Source of the DNA: Candidatus Nitrososphaera gargensis Ga9.2
GTDB taxonomy: Archaea; Thermoproteota; Nitrososphaeria; Nitrososphaerales; Nitrososphaeraceae
Assembly: GCF_000303155.1 (NCBI RefSeq)
Contig: NC_018719.1
Span: 1,302,001-1,366,000 of the forward strand
DNA length: 64,000 bases
Direction: 5' to 3'
This document shows positions 42,812 through 51,669 of the stretch, in pieces; positions within the stretch are counted from its first letter, which is position 1; each line of letters opens with the position of its first letter. The notes under the pieces were generated by a model. It did no database searches, was not told where the DNA came from, and was given only the letters and a program-made list of their open reading frames with translations. Made by a program: the position numbers and the translations under genes.

Positions 42812-43378
42812 ATGGCCGAAACCCTGTTCCAGAAAGATGTCAGGATAAAAAGAGTGACTACACTTGGCTATTCTGCCGCACAGGCACTAAATGACCCCGT
42901 CAGGATAAAAATCCTTGAAATCTTGAGCCACAAGCAAATGTCTGCCGATGAAATCGCCAAGGCGCTTGGCAGCTCGGGTTATAAAAAAGCAACAACTACC
43001 ATCCGGCACCATCTGGACACTCTGAAAAGTGCCGGCCTGATTGAAGCCACCAAGATGGTCGAGGTGAGAGGCGCCGTGATGAAATATTATGCACCAACCC
43101 TCCGCGCATTCAGCTATGATGTGCCAGACCTCGAAAAGCATGCCAAGCTTGTTGATGACACAGGCACTAGGCTGCTAAAGGTTTTGAAAAGCGTGCTTGA
43201 AGACAAGAAATTTGTCGCGGCGTTTGCAGGAAAGGATGATGTTTGCAGCCAGTGCAAGGGCGACCATTACAAAGAATATGCTGCGCTGGAAATATTAAAC
43301 GCAGCACTGGCAAAAGCTATGGGAAGAAAAGAGTACGTAGAAATGATTGTTGCAGGAAAAGAGCAACCAAAAAAGTAG
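42812..43378 (+). CDS. ArsR-like winged-helix regulator with C-terminal Cys pair
   Basis: 188 residues. Winged helix at about 20-90: ALNDPVRIKILEILSHKQMS, ADEIAKALGSSGYKKATTTI, RHHLDTLKSAGLIEATKMVE. The C-terminal part has CSQCKGDHYKEY, a possible metal or redox site. Such regulators are conserved in thaumarchaea; target unknown. The 26-bp palindrome upstream may be its own operator. Confidence 0.85.
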   Translation: MAETLFQKDVRIKRVTTLGYSAAQALNDPVRIKILEILSHKQMSADEIAKALGSSGYKKATTTIRHHLDTLKSAGLIEATKMVEVRGAVMKYYAPTLRAFSYDVPDLEKHAKLVDDTGTRLLKVLKSVLEDKKFVAAFAGKDDVCSQCKGDHYKEYAALEILNAALAKAMGRKEYVEMIVAGKEQPKK

Positions 43379-43798
43379 CTATTCGATAGTGATCCTGAAT
43401 ATACCCTTTGCGTCCTTATCCTGCAACATTTTGACAATCTTTCTTGGTACGTCAGAAGAAGCCTTGTCGCACCTGACTGACAATGTGCGCGGGCAGACAA
43501 AGTTCGTCTTGCGTATCACGATGTCGTGAGGGTTTTGTAGGCTAATCCGTTCGTCGCCTCTGCCATTTATGACAAAGGTCTCGCTGCCCACCATTATCTC
43601 TATGCTCACGACAGAGTCGTTTGATGCCAGCCTGCGCTTTAAGGTCTCGTCTAGGTCGGCGCAAGCCTTGCTCGCCCGCACCCCTATTATGCAGTCACCC
43701 CTTAGCGTAAGATGTTCATCCTTGGTTATCTCAACCGTCTTGCCATGCAGCGACTGGACATTTGGGTGACCATAGAATATCACTTCGTCCTGAACCAT
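43379..43798 (-). CDS. DUF371 family protein
   Basis: ATG at 43798 (MVQDEVIFYGHPNVQSLHGK) gives 139 residues and the family's usual start; the frame is open a further 36 bases. Typical blocks: KTVEITKDEHLTLRGDCIIG and LASNDSVVSIEIMVGSE. Archaeal family of unknown function. The stop abuts that of the convergent regulator gene. Confidence 0.88.
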   Translation of the reverse strand: MVQDEVIFYGHPNVQSLHGKTVEITKDEHLTLRGDCIIGVRASKACADLDETLKRRLASNDSVVSIEIMVGSETFVINGRGDERISLQNPHDIVIRKTNFVCPRTLSVRCDKASSDVPRKIVKMLQDKDAKGIFRITIE

Positions 43799-43905
43799 AC
43801 GGGAATCACTTGGCCGGTACGATATTAAAATCAAGCTTGCGTTTGCTTTTGTGCCGAGCCCTCATAGTTAGGCTTAAATGGAACATTACAAAAATCTAGA
43901 TTGAA

Positions 43906-44643
43906 TTGTTACCAGCAGCAGCGGGCTATGACCGAGCCATTACCGTATTTTCGCCAGACGGTAGGCTTTACCAAGTGGAATATGCGATTGAAACTGTCAG
44001 ACGCGGGACACTGGCTATAGGCATCAAGAGCAAGGACGGCGTAATACTTGCAGTAGAAGAAAAGGCAAGAAAGCTTCAGATATCAAATGTAACCCAAAAG
44101 ATCTTTCAGGTTGACGATCACATTGGCGTTGCAGCAGCAGGCTATATTCCTGACGCGCGCACTCAAGTAGATCACGCGCGCTTTTTTGCCCAGAGCAATA
44201 GGCTGATCTATGACGAGCCGGTAGATGTCGAGGGCGTTGCCAAGAATATTGCAGACATGGCCCAGCAGTTCACGCAATACGCTGGCGTGAGGCCATTTGG
44301 CGTTGCGCTCATACTTGCAGGCGTTGACAAGAATGGTTCTGCTCTATTCCTGACAGACCCGAGCGGCACATACATCGGCTATGATGCAGTGGCGATAGGC
44401 GCCGGTAGCGATCAGGTGACAGAATTTCTTGAAAAGAGCTACAAAGCCGACATTAGCCTTGACGAAGGCGCTGCGCTTGCAATCGAATCCATCTATCTGG
44501 TGAGCGAGGAAAAGACTGGCACAAGACACCTAAAGATGGCCATAATTGACAACAAGACAAAGACAATGCGCAAGGTAGAGGACGAGGAGATAGAGAGATA
44601 CGCTTCAATGGCACGAGACAGGACCTCGAAGCGGGGCACCTGA
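43906..44643 (+). CDS. psmA: Proteasome alpha subunit
   Basis: 245 residues from TTG at 43906 (LPAAAGYDRAITVFSPDGRL). The alpha-subunit N-terminal signature YDRAITVFSPDGRLYQVEYA is complete, followed by VEEKARKLQISNVTQKIFQV and FTQYAGVRPFGVALILAGVD. Forms the outer rings of the 20S core and the gate. Partner of the beta-type subunit at 19269, though the genes are 24 kb apart. Confidence 0.96.
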   Translation: MLPAAAGYDRAITVFSPDGRLYQVEYAIETVRRGTLAIGIKSKDGVILAVEEKARKLQISNVTQKIFQVDDHIGVAAAGYIPDARTQVDHARFFAQSNRLIYDEPVDVEGVAKNIADMAQQFTQYAGVRPFGVALILAGVDKNGSALFLTDPSGTYIGYDAVAIGAGSDQVTEFLEKSYKADISLDEGAALAIESIYLVSEEKTGTRHLKMAIIDNKTKTMRKVEDEEIERYASMARDRTSKRGT

Positions 44644-44681
44644 TAAAATTATAAGGAATAACTGCCCAGCTGAATTGCGTA

Positions 44682-45347
44682 ATGGTAGCGAAAATAGGTG
44701 CCAAGGCACCCAACCTTCAAATTTCAAGATGGGTTCAGGGCAAGCCCACAAACATTGACAAGGAAAAAGGCAATGTTGTTCTGGTCGAAGTTTTTCAGGT
44801 CAACTGCCCCGGCTGCTTTCTCTATGGAATCCCGGAAGCAATAGACATTTACAAAAAGTACAAGGATCAAGGGCTGACCGTCCTTGGCATGGCGACCGCT
44901 TTTGAGGATTATGATAAAAACACGCTTGAGAATCTGCAAAAGCTGGTCATGACCGGCGAAGTCATTGGCGAGACATACCGTGCGCTGGCGCAGTACGGCC
45001 AGCTAATGGATGGCAACAAGATACCATACAAGATACCATTTCCAGTTGGCATGGACATGCTAAAGAAAGAATCCGGCCAGATGATGACCGACAGCAAGGT
45101 AATGGACTTTATCGAGGCCAACATCCCCGACTTTAGATCATATTCCGAAAAGGACAGACATTTGCTGGTTGAGAGGGTAAAGCAATACTTGAGGTCAAAG
45201 GAATACAGCGCCAAGACCTTTGAAGAGTATGCCCTGCGCGGGACTCCGTCGAGCATACTGGTCGACAGGAAGGGCATACTGCGCTCCACGTTCTTTGGAT
45301 CAAACGGCTTTTTAGAAGGCGCAGTTGAAGAGCTGCTGAAAGAATAA
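44682..45347 (+). CDS. Thioredoxin-fold protein with CPGC active site
   Basis: 221 residues, redoxin/TlpA-like fold: KGNVVLVEVFQVNCPGCFLY (Cys42 and Cys45), then GLTVLGMATAFEDYDKNTLE, and a cis-Pro region LRGTPSSILVDRKGILRSTF. A helical insertion of about 80 residues lies between the two halves. No signal peptide, so a cytoplasmic thiol oxidoreductase or peroxiredoxin-like reductant is likely. Its stop overlaps the next start by one base. Confidence 0.8.
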   Translation: MVAKIGAKAPNLQISRWVQGKPTNIDKEKGNVVLVEVFQVNCPGCFLYGIPEAIDIYKKYKDQGLTVLGMATAFEDYDKNTLENLQKLVMTGEVIGETYRALAQYGQLMDGNKIPYKIPFPVGMDMLKKESGQMMTDSKVMDFIEANIPDFRSYSEKDRHLLVERVKQYLRSKEYSAKTFEEYALRGTPSSILVDRKGILRSTFFGSNGFLEGAVEELLKE

Positions 45348-46189
45348 TGCCCAATCTCTGGGTCGCGATACCTGATTCTTCGCTTTCAGACGAGCAGACA
45401 AGGCGCGACAAGAGCATCAAGATTGCGCAGTTTGCGCGCGCCTGCGCCATCTTCCAAGTAAAGAGGATATACATCTACCATGACTCGCTGTCCCAGTTTG
45501 AAAGGGACGATCCAAATCTGCTCAAAACGATCCTGCGCTACCTTGACACTCCACAGTATCTGCGCAAGGCCTTGTATCCTAGGATGCACCAGCTGGAATA
45601 TGCAGGAATACTGCACCCGATCAAGGCGCCGCATCACAAGCCTCCTGAAGACATCAAGCGCGTGAGAGCCGGCGACGTGCGCACAGGAGTCATCACTAAG
45701 GTCAAAGGGCAGCTGTTTGTTGAGGCTGGACTTGGGTCTCTCGTGCCGTTTGTCGGTCAAGGCTTTGAAGGCAAGAAGGTAAATGTCAAGTTCATCTCAC
45801 CGTACCCCAACCTGAAGGCGATCGAGGCTTCTGAGGAGGACATTTTCGAGTACTGGGGATATGAGGTAAAGGAAGTACCGTCGCTTGGCAAGCTGCTGCT
45901 TGCAAGCGCAGAAAACACCGAAGTCGTCATCACGTCAAGGAAGGGCAGCTACTTCAAAAATGTAGAAGCCAAGCTTATCGAACGGGCCAAAAACGCGCAA
46001 AATATTCTAGTTGTATTTGGAGCGCCAAAACACGGCGTGTACGATATCCTTGCAAAGGAGGGAGCAAGCATTAAGCCTTACGAATTTGTCGTCAACATGT
46101 TCCCAAACCAAGGCACAGAGACAGTAAGACTGGAAGAAGCTGTGCTTGGAACTCTTGCCATTCTGAATCATTCTATCGGCAAAAGATAA
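45347..46189 (+). CDS. SPOUT-class RNA methyltransferase (DUF171 family)
   Basis: 280 residues. The SPOUT alpha/beta knot is split by an OB-like insert: MPNLWVAIPDSSLSDEQTRR, then QVKRIYIYHDSL, insert VRAGDVRTGVITKVKGQLFV, and C-terminal NILVVFGAPKHGVYDIL with VVNMFPNQGTETVRLEEAVL. Homologous to C9orf114/DUF171 proteins, which are putative rRNA methyltransferases. Archaea often have this gene just before rpl3, as here (with one gene between on the other strand), supporting a ribosome role. Confidence 0.9.
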   Translation: MPNLWVAIPDSSLSDEQTRRDKSIKIAQFARACAIFQVKRIYIYHDSLSQFERDDPNLLKTILRYLDTPQYLRKALYPRMHQLEYAGILHPIKAPHHKPPEDIKRVRAGDVRTGVITKVKGQLFVEAGLGSLVPFVGQGFEGKKVNVKFISPYPNLKAIEASEEDIFEYWGYEVKEVPSLGKLLLASAENTEVVITSRKGSYFKNVEAKLIERAKNAQNILVVFGAPKHGVYDILAKEGASIKPYEFVVNMFPNQGTETVRLEEAVLGTLAILNHSIGKR

Positions 46190-46215
46190 TAAAAGGAGAA
46201 GAGAGGAGGGAGTTC

Positions 46216-46241
46216 GAGGACGCCTGTTGTGACGGCGTCTC
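46216..46241. terminator. Hairpin between convergent genes
   Basis: GAGGACGCC and GGCGTCTC can pair (8 bp with one bulged G) around a 9-base loop. It lies in the 67-base gap between the SPOUT methyltransferase stop and the SIMPL protein stop, so it may end transcription from both sides. Confidence 0.5.
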
Positions 46242-46256
46242 TCACACTATGTGTCT

Positions 46257-47114
46257 CTATTGCGCTACCGCTATGTCCGGCATGTAGAATACGACAGTTA
46301 CACTTGTGGACACTTGCTGTTCGCCAGGCATGATGGGTGTTGATGATACTGCGCTTTCTGACAATGCGCTGCGGCCATAGAAGATCGGGAAGTTCACATC
46401 GTTCAGGTGTATTGATTGGACGCCAGATATGGTGTATCCCAACGCCGAGGCTGCCACTTCTGCCCTGTACTTTGCGCTGTCTATTGCTTCCTTGATCAGG
46501 CTGTCGCGGACTTCTTCTTGTCTTTCATCTGACAGGAAGAAGTATATTCCGTTGACGTTGTTGGCACCTGCTTCGATTGCTGTGTCGATTACCTCGCCGG
46601 CATCGATTTCGCCATCTACGTCAAGCGTTACGGTGATGCTGTTTACTGCCCTGTAGCCAACAATTTCCTGCCCTGGCTGGCATTTAGGAGGTGGTGGGTA
46701 GATCATTATGCACACTTCAGCTGGCTCTTTGTGTTGGTAAACAGGAAACACATTGTAGTTGCTTGTGCCTATCTGATCTTCGGTGATGCCAAGTTCCTTG
46801 AGGGCAGCTATGATCTGGGCTATCAGGTCAGCGTTCTTGGAAGCTGCTTCTTCTGCAGATGTTCCATTCGTCTCAACGCCAACGGCGATAGATACTTTGT
46901 CTGGCTTTACAGAAGTTGTTGCAGTACCTGTGGCAGAGACTATGGACGTGTTGTTATGAAGTACTGGGTGCTGCAGACCGGATTCTTGTGCGGCAGCTCC
47001 TCTGCTTGTCAGCGGGAAGCTCCCGACCAAGACAGCTACCAAAAGTCCTACTGCAAGTATGCCTGCGAATAGGGCTATCTTTGTGTTTTTGTTTACGTTC
47101 TGATTTGACGACAT
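46257..47114 (-). CDS. Secreted or anchored SIMPL (DUF541) domain protein
   Basis: 285 residues. N-terminal signal anchor IALFAGILAVGLLVAVLVGS (12-31). The SIMPL domain follows: GTATTSVKPDKVSIAVGVET, ELGITEDQIGTSNYNVFPVY, AVNSITVTLDVDGEIDAGEV, SLIKEAIDSAKYRAEVAASA. Probably extracytoplasmic; the function of the family is unclear. An internal Pro/Cys insertion (CIMIYPPPPKC) may form a disulfide. Confidence 0.9.
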   Translation of the reverse strand: MSSNQNVNKNTKIALFAGILAVGLLVAVLVGSFPLTSRGAAAQESGLQHPVLHNNTSIVSATGTATTSVKPDKVSIAVGVETNGTSAEEAASKNADLIAQIIAALKELGITEDQIGTSNYNVFPVYQHKEPAEVCIMIYPPPPKCQPGQEIVGYRAVNSITVTLDVDGEIDAGEVIDTAIEAGANNVNGIYFFLSDERQEEVRDSLIKEAIDSAKYRAEVAASALGYTISGVQSIHLNDVNFPIFYGRSALSESAVSSTPIMPGEQQVSTSVTVVFYMPDIAVAQ

Positions 47115-47161
47115 ATCTTAGGCTTACTAAAGGGTGGCAGATTAGGTAAACCTTGATTTTA

Positions 47162-47198
47162 GAACGTGTTTCACGTTCCGTTCTACGTTTCAGAACGG
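47162..47198. promoter_or_regulatory. Two abutting inverted repeats upstream of the SIMPL gene
   Basis: GAACGTG-TTT-CACGTTC (47162-47178) is followed by CCGTTCT-ACGTTTC-AGAACGG (47178-47198). All arms are perfect 7-mers built on GAACG/CGTTC. It lies 48-84 bases upstream of the SIMPL start and about 150 bases before rpl3. Likely operator pair or a structured leader. Confidence 0.55.
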
Positions 47199-47345
47199 CC
47201 ACATATCTTCGACGATAGTGCATATAGATGAACGGATTCCCTAGAGCTTTTTCCTGCCAGTCATGCCTAGGAATTTCTATTTCTTTCAAGGTTTCCCATA
47301 TTGCGGTTAACTTATTAAAGGGACAGGCAGAGTCATGCAGTATCT

Positions 47346-48344
47346 ATGGGTCATCGCAAGTATAGCGCCCCGAGGAGGGGTAGTGTTGCCTTTAGACCAA
47401 GGGCAAGGGCCAGGAGCCTTGAGGCAAGAGTTAGAACTTGGCCTCAGCTCGCAGCAGAAAAAAGCTCTCTTTTAGGGTTTGCAGGTTTCAAAGCTGGCTG
47501 TATTCACGTACTGACAATTGATGACAGGGAAAAGACACCAAACTTTGGCAAGCAGCTGCTCAACCCGGCAACTGTAATCGTGACACCGCCCATCAGGGTT
47601 ATTGGCATCCGCGGCTACAAGAAAGACATCTACGGCCAGCATGCTATCTTTGACGTTTATGCCAAGGATCTGCCAAAAGAGCTGTCGCGCAAATTTGACG
47701 CCAAGTCCAGCGATGAAGCCTTTGCAAAGGCAGAAGGCATGCTTGGCAGCGCAAGCGCCATCATGGCGATAGTTGCGGTCTCTCCAAATTCTATTGGCCT
47801 TTCTCAAAAGACTCCGTTTGTTTTTGAAATGGCAGTTTCCGGCAAGGACGCAAAATCACAATATGACTATGTAAAAAGCGTCCTTGGCAGAGAGGTTAAG
47901 GTAAGCGACATTTTCCAAGTGGGACAAAACATCGACGTTTTTGGCATAACACGCGGCAAGGGCATTGAAGGCCCAGTCACAAGGTTTGGGATCAAGAGAA
48001 AGCAGCACAAGTCGAGAAAGAGCGTCCGCGCTGTGGGAACACTCGGCCCGATCTCGCCTGCGGTGGTCATGTACACAGTCGCAAGGCAGGGCCAGAGGGG
48101 ATTCCACCAGAGGACCGAATACAACAAGCGCATACTCGTCATGTCAAACACTGAAAAAGACGGGCAGAATTCAATAAACCCATCAGGCGGCTTCAAGCAT
48201 TTCGGGCTCGTCAAGGGCGACTACATCATAGTCAGGGGCTCCGTTCCGGGCGTTCCAAAGCGCCTGATAAAGATGAGGCAGCCAATACGCAATGTATCTA
48301 AGAAGGTGCTCGAGCCAAAGGTTTTGGAGGTTGTAGTTGAATAA
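47346..48344 (+). CDS. rpl3: Ribosomal protein uL3
   Basis: 332 residues, normal archaeal length. Begins MGHRKYSAPRRGSVAFRPRA; contains the uL3 core with GFAGFKAGCIHVLTIDD and the near-invariant RQGQRGFHQRTEYNKRIL. It binds 23S rRNA near the peptidyl-transferase centre. First gene of the operon that runs to uL6; its stop shares one base with the rpl4 start. Confidence 0.97.
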   Translation: MGHRKYSAPRRGSVAFRPRARARSLEARVRTWPQLAAEKSSLLGFAGFKAGCIHVLTIDDREKTPNFGKQLLNPATVIVTPPIRVIGIRGYKKDIYGQHAIFDVYAKDLPKELSRKFDAKSSDEAFAKAEGMLGSASAIMAIVAVSPNSIGLSQKTPFVFEMAVSGKDAKSQYDYVKSVLGREVKVSDIFQVGQNIDVFGITRGKGIEGPVTRFGIKRKQHKSRKSVRAVGTLGPISPAVVMYTVARQGQRGFHQRTEYNKRILVMSNTEKDGQNSINPSGGFKHFGLVKGDYIIVRGSVPGVPKRLIKMRQPIRNVSKKVLEPKVLEVVVE

Positions 48345-49156
48345 TGAAGGCCAAAGTAGTTGCAGTAAGCGGCAAGGAAACAGGCGAAATCGAGCTGCCT
48401 GTAGTCTTTGATACGCCGTACAGGCCAGAAGTCATTCACAAAGTCTATGTGAACCTGCTGTCACACTCGTACCAGAGGCAGGGTCGCTATCCCGCTGCAG
48501 GTGAAATGGTAAGTGCCGAGTCCCGCAACACTGGCCTTGGCATTGCGAGGCTTGCAAGGGCCAGAGGAGAAGGTTTCCCGAGGGCAGGTCAGGCGGCAGG
48601 TGTAGCAGGCGTCAGGCACGGAAGAGTTGCCCACCCACCAGAATCGTGGAAGATAATCTACAAGAAAATCAACCACAAGGAAAAGCAGCTTGGGCTTTGC
48701 TCTGCAATAGCTGCAACTACCAGAAAGGAGCTTGTGCAGCAGCGCGGCCACAAGATAGGCGACAATGTAAAACTCCCGATAATCGTTTCAAACGACATCG
48801 AATCAATCGCCAAGACCAAGGACCTGAAAAAGGCACTGCTGGACCTTGGCCTTGGCGATGACATTGCACGAGCAAGCATGACGAGAAAGGCGCAATCCGG
48901 CACCGCAAGACGCAGAGGTAGACCTGCAAGATCAGGCACGAGCGCCCTCATTGTAGTAGGCAACAACTCAAAGCTGGTCGCGCTTTCGCGGTCCATATCC
49001 GGAGTTGATATCAAACATGCAAAGGACGTAAGCGTAATTGACCTAGCACCGGGTTCAAAGCCAATAAGACTGACAATATTTTCGCAAAGTGCAATTGACG
49101 AGCTGAAGAGCCTGCAGGCACCAATGCACAAAGTAATGGAGCTGATCAACAAATGA
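48344..49156 (+). CDS. rpl4: Ribosomal protein uL4
   Basis: 270 residues. Archaeal/eukaryotic type: VFDTPYRPEVIHKVYVNLLS, RHGRVAHPPESWKIIYKKIN, RRGRPARSGTSALIVVGNNS. The basic loop lining the exit tunnel is present. Overlaps rpl23 by ATGA. Confidence 0.97.
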   Translation: MKAKVVAVSGKETGEIELPVVFDTPYRPEVIHKVYVNLLSHSYQRQGRYPAAGEMVSAESRNTGLGIARLARARGEGFPRAGQAAGVAGVRHGRVAHPPESWKIIYKKINHKEKQLGLCSAIAATTRKELVQQRGHKIGDNVKLPIIVSNDIESIAKTKDLKKALLDLGLGDDIARASMTRKAQSGTARRRGRPARSGTSALIVVGNNSKLVALSRSISGVDIKHAKDVSVIDLAPGSKPIRLTIFSQSAIDELKSLQAPMHKVMELINK

Positions 49157-49521
49157 GCAAAGAAACAACAACAAAGGCAGCAGCATCAGCGGCAGAGCCC
49201 AAGAAGGAAGCGCCAAAGAAAGAGGCCAATGCGACGGCGGCACCAACAATTAGTATGACAGCAGAAGAAGCAACATCCTTGATAATCGCGCCTTATGTAA
49301 CTGAAAAGACGTTCAACCAGATAGAGAAGGAGAACAAATTGGCTTTCATTGTCGCAGAGAAGGCAAGCAAGAAGGAGATAATCGAAGCCATCCAGATCCT
49401 CTACGAGGCTGAAGCGACAGAGGTTAACACTACTAGGACGATCAGAGGCAAGAAGGCGTTTGTGAGATTCAAGGCGCCTGAAGGTGCAAGAGATCTGGCA
49501 ACAAAGCTGGGGCTGGTGTAA
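49153..49521 (+). CDS. rpl23: Ribosomal protein uL23
   Basis: 122 residues. The core IIAPYVTEKTFNQIEKENKL ... VNTTRTIRGKKAFVRFKAPE matches uL23, which forms the tunnel-exit docking site. The first 35 residues are an Ala/Lys/Glu-rich extension not present in most archaea. In most archaea rpl2 would follow; here it does not. Confidence 0.96.
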   Translation: MSKETTTKAAASAAEPKKEAPKKEANATAAPTISMTAEEATSLIIAPYVTEKTFNQIEKENKLAFIVAEKASKKEIIEAIQILYEAEATEVNTTRTIRGKKAFVRFKAPEGARDLATKLGLV

Positions 49522-49587
49522 TAGTAGCAGCATGATTTTCTCGTTAGATTTAAAAGTGGTCCCTCGAACAAGGAGTGAATGATCTAG

Positions 49588-49995
49588 TTGGTACGTGAGT
49601 TCAAGTTCAAAGGTTACACCCATGAGCAGCTTCAATCGCTGTCGATAGAGAACCTACTGCCGCTTCTTAATTCAAGGCAGCGCAGGTCGCTTGACAAGCG
49701 CGTCAGCACTTATATGAATGACGACAAGAGGAAGTTGCGCGAAAAGGTCAAGCTCGCCAGAGAGGGCAAGATGAAGGGCAACATAAGGACACATGCCCGA
49801 GATATGATTATTCTTCCAGACATGGTAGGTCTCACTATTCATGTTCATAACGGCAAAGAGTTTGCGCAGGTTAACATCAAGCCGGAAATGATCGGACACT
49901 ACCTTGGCGAATACGCGATAACAAACAAGCGTGTGCAGCACGGCGCGCCAGGTGTCGGAGCTTCCAGGTCAAGCCTGTATGTCCCATTGAAGTGA
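49588..49995 (+). CDS. rps19: Ribosomal protein uS19
   Basis: 135 residues from TTG at 49588 (VREFKFKGYTHEQLQSLSIE); no ATG or GTG start is available in the frame. Core: IRTHARDMIILPDMVGLTIH, VHNGKEFAQVNIKPEMIGHY, LGEYAITNKRVQHGAPGVGA. The 66-base gap before it has TATA-like ATTTAAAAG, so transcription may restart here. Confidence 0.95.
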   Translation: MVREFKFKGYTHEQLQSLSIENLLPLLNSRQRRSLDKRVSTYMNDDKRKLREKVKLAREGKMKGNIRTHARDMIILPDMVGLTIHVHNGKEFAQVNIKPEMIGHYLGEYAITNKRVQHGAPGVGASRSSLYVPLK

Positions 49996-50000
49996 TTGAC

Positions 50001-50477
50001 ATGCCACAGTTTGGTTACGCTTTTCAAAATTATGACAAAACAAAGCACGTGCGCGCTTCAATAAGGGAGAAAGACATCTCGCATAAGCACTCTAGGGAAA
50101 TTGCTGTCGCCATCAAGGGCATGTCGATTGAAAAGGCGCGCGAATTCCTTGAGAACGTCATCGCCCGCAAGGAAGCCGTCCCATACAGGCGCTACAACAT
50201 GGAGGTGGCCCACAGGTCAAACATCCGCGACGGATTTTTTGCCGGCAGGTTCCCGGAAAAGGCGGCCGGCGAATTTTTGAAACTTTTGGACAACCTCGAA
50301 TCAAATGCAGAATACAAGGGCATGGACCTTGATCGGTTGCGTATAGTGAGCGCCGCGGTGCACAAGGGCACAAAGCTCCAGCGTTTTCAGCCCCGCGCAA
50401 TGGGAAGATCAAGTCCAAAGTATGACACTCTGGTTCATGTCGAGCTTGTAGCACAAGAGGCAAGAGGCGAAGAATAA
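50001..50477 (+). CDS. rpl22: Ribosomal protein uL22
   Basis: ATG at 50001 (MPQFGYAFQNYDKTKHVRAS) fits the usual thaumarchaeal start; a GTG at 49992 overlapping the rps19 stop is an alternative. Core SHKHSREIAVAIKGMSIEKA and RPRAMGRSSPKYDT-type end (RFQPRAMGRSSPKYDTLVHV). Lines the exit tunnel. Confidence 0.95.
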   Translation: MPQFGYAFQNYDKTKHVRASIREKDISHKHSREIAVAIKGMSIEKAREFLENVIARKEAVPYRRYNMEVAHRSNIRDGFFAGRFPEKAAGEFLKLLDNLESNAEYKGMDLDRLRIVSAAVHKGTKLQRFQPRAMGRSSPKYDTLVHVELVAQEARGEE

Positions 50478-50479
50478 TA

Positions 50480-51190
50480 ATGAGCGCAGTCAAGAACGTC
50501 ATCAAGAACAACTTCCGCAACATGGAGCTTAATGAGTTCCTTGCCGATGCCCTCAAGGATGCTGGCTATGGCGGGGTCGAAGTGCAAAAGACTCCTGTTG
50601 GCGCCAGGATAACCATCTACGTCACAAGGCCGGGCCTTGTAATAGGCAGAAAAGGGACAGGCATCAAGGACCTTATGACAAAGATAGAGCAAAAATTCGG
50701 TCTTCAGAACCCCCAGATTTCAGTCCTTGAAGTAACCAACCCTGAGCTGAACCCGCACATCATGTGCAACAGAATTGCACAGCTCATTGAGCGCGGAACA
50801 GCTTTCAGGCGAGCAGCCATGTGGTCGCTTAACACGATAATGAACGCGGGTGCTCTTGGCGTTGAAGTCGTGATTTCTGGCAAGCTCCGAACAGAACGCG
50901 CTCACTTTGAAAAGCACACCATAGGCGTCGTGCCAAAGAGCGGCGACATTGCAGGCCAGATAGTGACGACTGGCGTGTCTCATGTTTTGACAAAGATGGG
51001 CTTAATGGGCATCCAGCTAAGAATTGCATCCAAGGCGGCATTACCGCAGGAATTTGAATTAAAGGACGGATCTGCTGCTGGCATGCAGGCTGCAGCAGCG
51101 CCTGTTCCCGAAACGCCAAGCGAAGTTGCAGAAGCAGCAACGGCTGTTGAACAACCAGAAGGAGGAGGCAAACAAGATGGCCAGGCTTAA
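50480..51190 (+). CDS. rps3: Ribosomal protein uS3
   Basis: 236 residues. KH domain with VTRPGLVIGRKGTGIKDLMT, then AAMWSLNTIMNAGALGVEVV and GVVPKSGDIAGQIVTTGVSH. An Ala/Glu/Pro-rich C-terminal tail of about 35 residues overlaps the rpl29 start. Part of the mRNA entry tunnel. Confidence 0.97.
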   Translation: MSAVKNVIKNNFRNMELNEFLADALKDAGYGGVEVQKTPVGARITIYVTRPGLVIGRKGTGIKDLMTKIEQKFGLQNPQISVLEVTNPELNPHIMCNRIAQLIERGTAFRRAAMWSLNTIMNAGALGVEVVISGKLRTERAHFEKHTIGVVPKSGDIAGQIVTTGVSHVLTKMGLMGIQLRIASKAALPQEFELKDGSAAGMQAAAAPVPETPSEVAEAATAVEQPEGGGKQDGQA

Positions 51191-51383
51191 GCTCAAGACT
51201 CTGCGCGAAATGAATGATCAGGATCTGGCCGATAAGCTCGCCGAGCTGAAAGCAGACCTTGCTAAGCTAAAGCTGGAACAGTCGAAAGGTACACTCAAGA
51301 AGCAGACAGGCAACATCAAATGGCTCCGGCGCGACATTGCACGCATGATGACTCTTCTTAACGAAAGGAAGGCCAAGAAATGA
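51177..51383 (+). CDS. rpl29: Ribosomal protein uL29
   Basis: ATG at 51177 (MARLKLKTLREMNDQDLADK), 68 residues, two helices with the conserved LKLEQSKGTLKKQTGNIKWL. A strong ribosome-binding sequence GGAGGAGG lies 10 bases upstream, inside the end of rps3. The longer frame from 51126 overlaps rps3 and lacks a matching start. Confidence 0.95.
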   Translation: MARLKLKTLREMNDQDLADKLAELKADLAKLKLEQSKGTLKKQTGNIKWLRRDIARMMTLLNERKAKK

Positions 51384-51658
51384 CGAGCCCTGAAAACGTG
51401 CTTGTACACGAGATCATCGGCCTTGACGCAAAGATAGTCGAGTCGACAGACCCGACGCTTGAGGGCGTCAGCGGCTCGATAGTCTTTGAAACTAAAAATA
51501 TGATATCGATAAGATCGGATTTGGATTCTTCAGTAAAACAAATAGCAAAAAGAGCGGCAAAAAAGATCGAGATCAAAACACACTTTGGCGTTTGCTTTAT
51601 AAGTGGTTCATCATTGATAGGAAGACCTGAGGACCGTATATCGCGATTGAATAATTAG
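51380..51658 (+). CDS. rnp1: RNase P protein component 1 (Rpp29/Pop4 homologue)
   Basis: 92 residues: VLVHEIIGLDAKIVESTDPT, LEGVSGSIVFETKNMISIRS and GSSLIGRPEDRISRLNN. The IGLDAKIV...GVSGSIV...L-x-GRPEDR pattern is that of archaeal Rnp1, which helps RNase P process tRNA 5' ends. Sits between rpl29 and rps17 as in many archaea; ATGA overlap with rpl29. Confidence 0.93.
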   Translation: MTSPENVLVHEIIGLDAKIVESTDPTLEGVSGSIVFETKNMISIRSDLDSSVKQIAKRAAKKIEIKTHFGVCFISGSSLIGRPEDRISRLNN

Positions 51659-51669
51659 TGTGATGGTTT

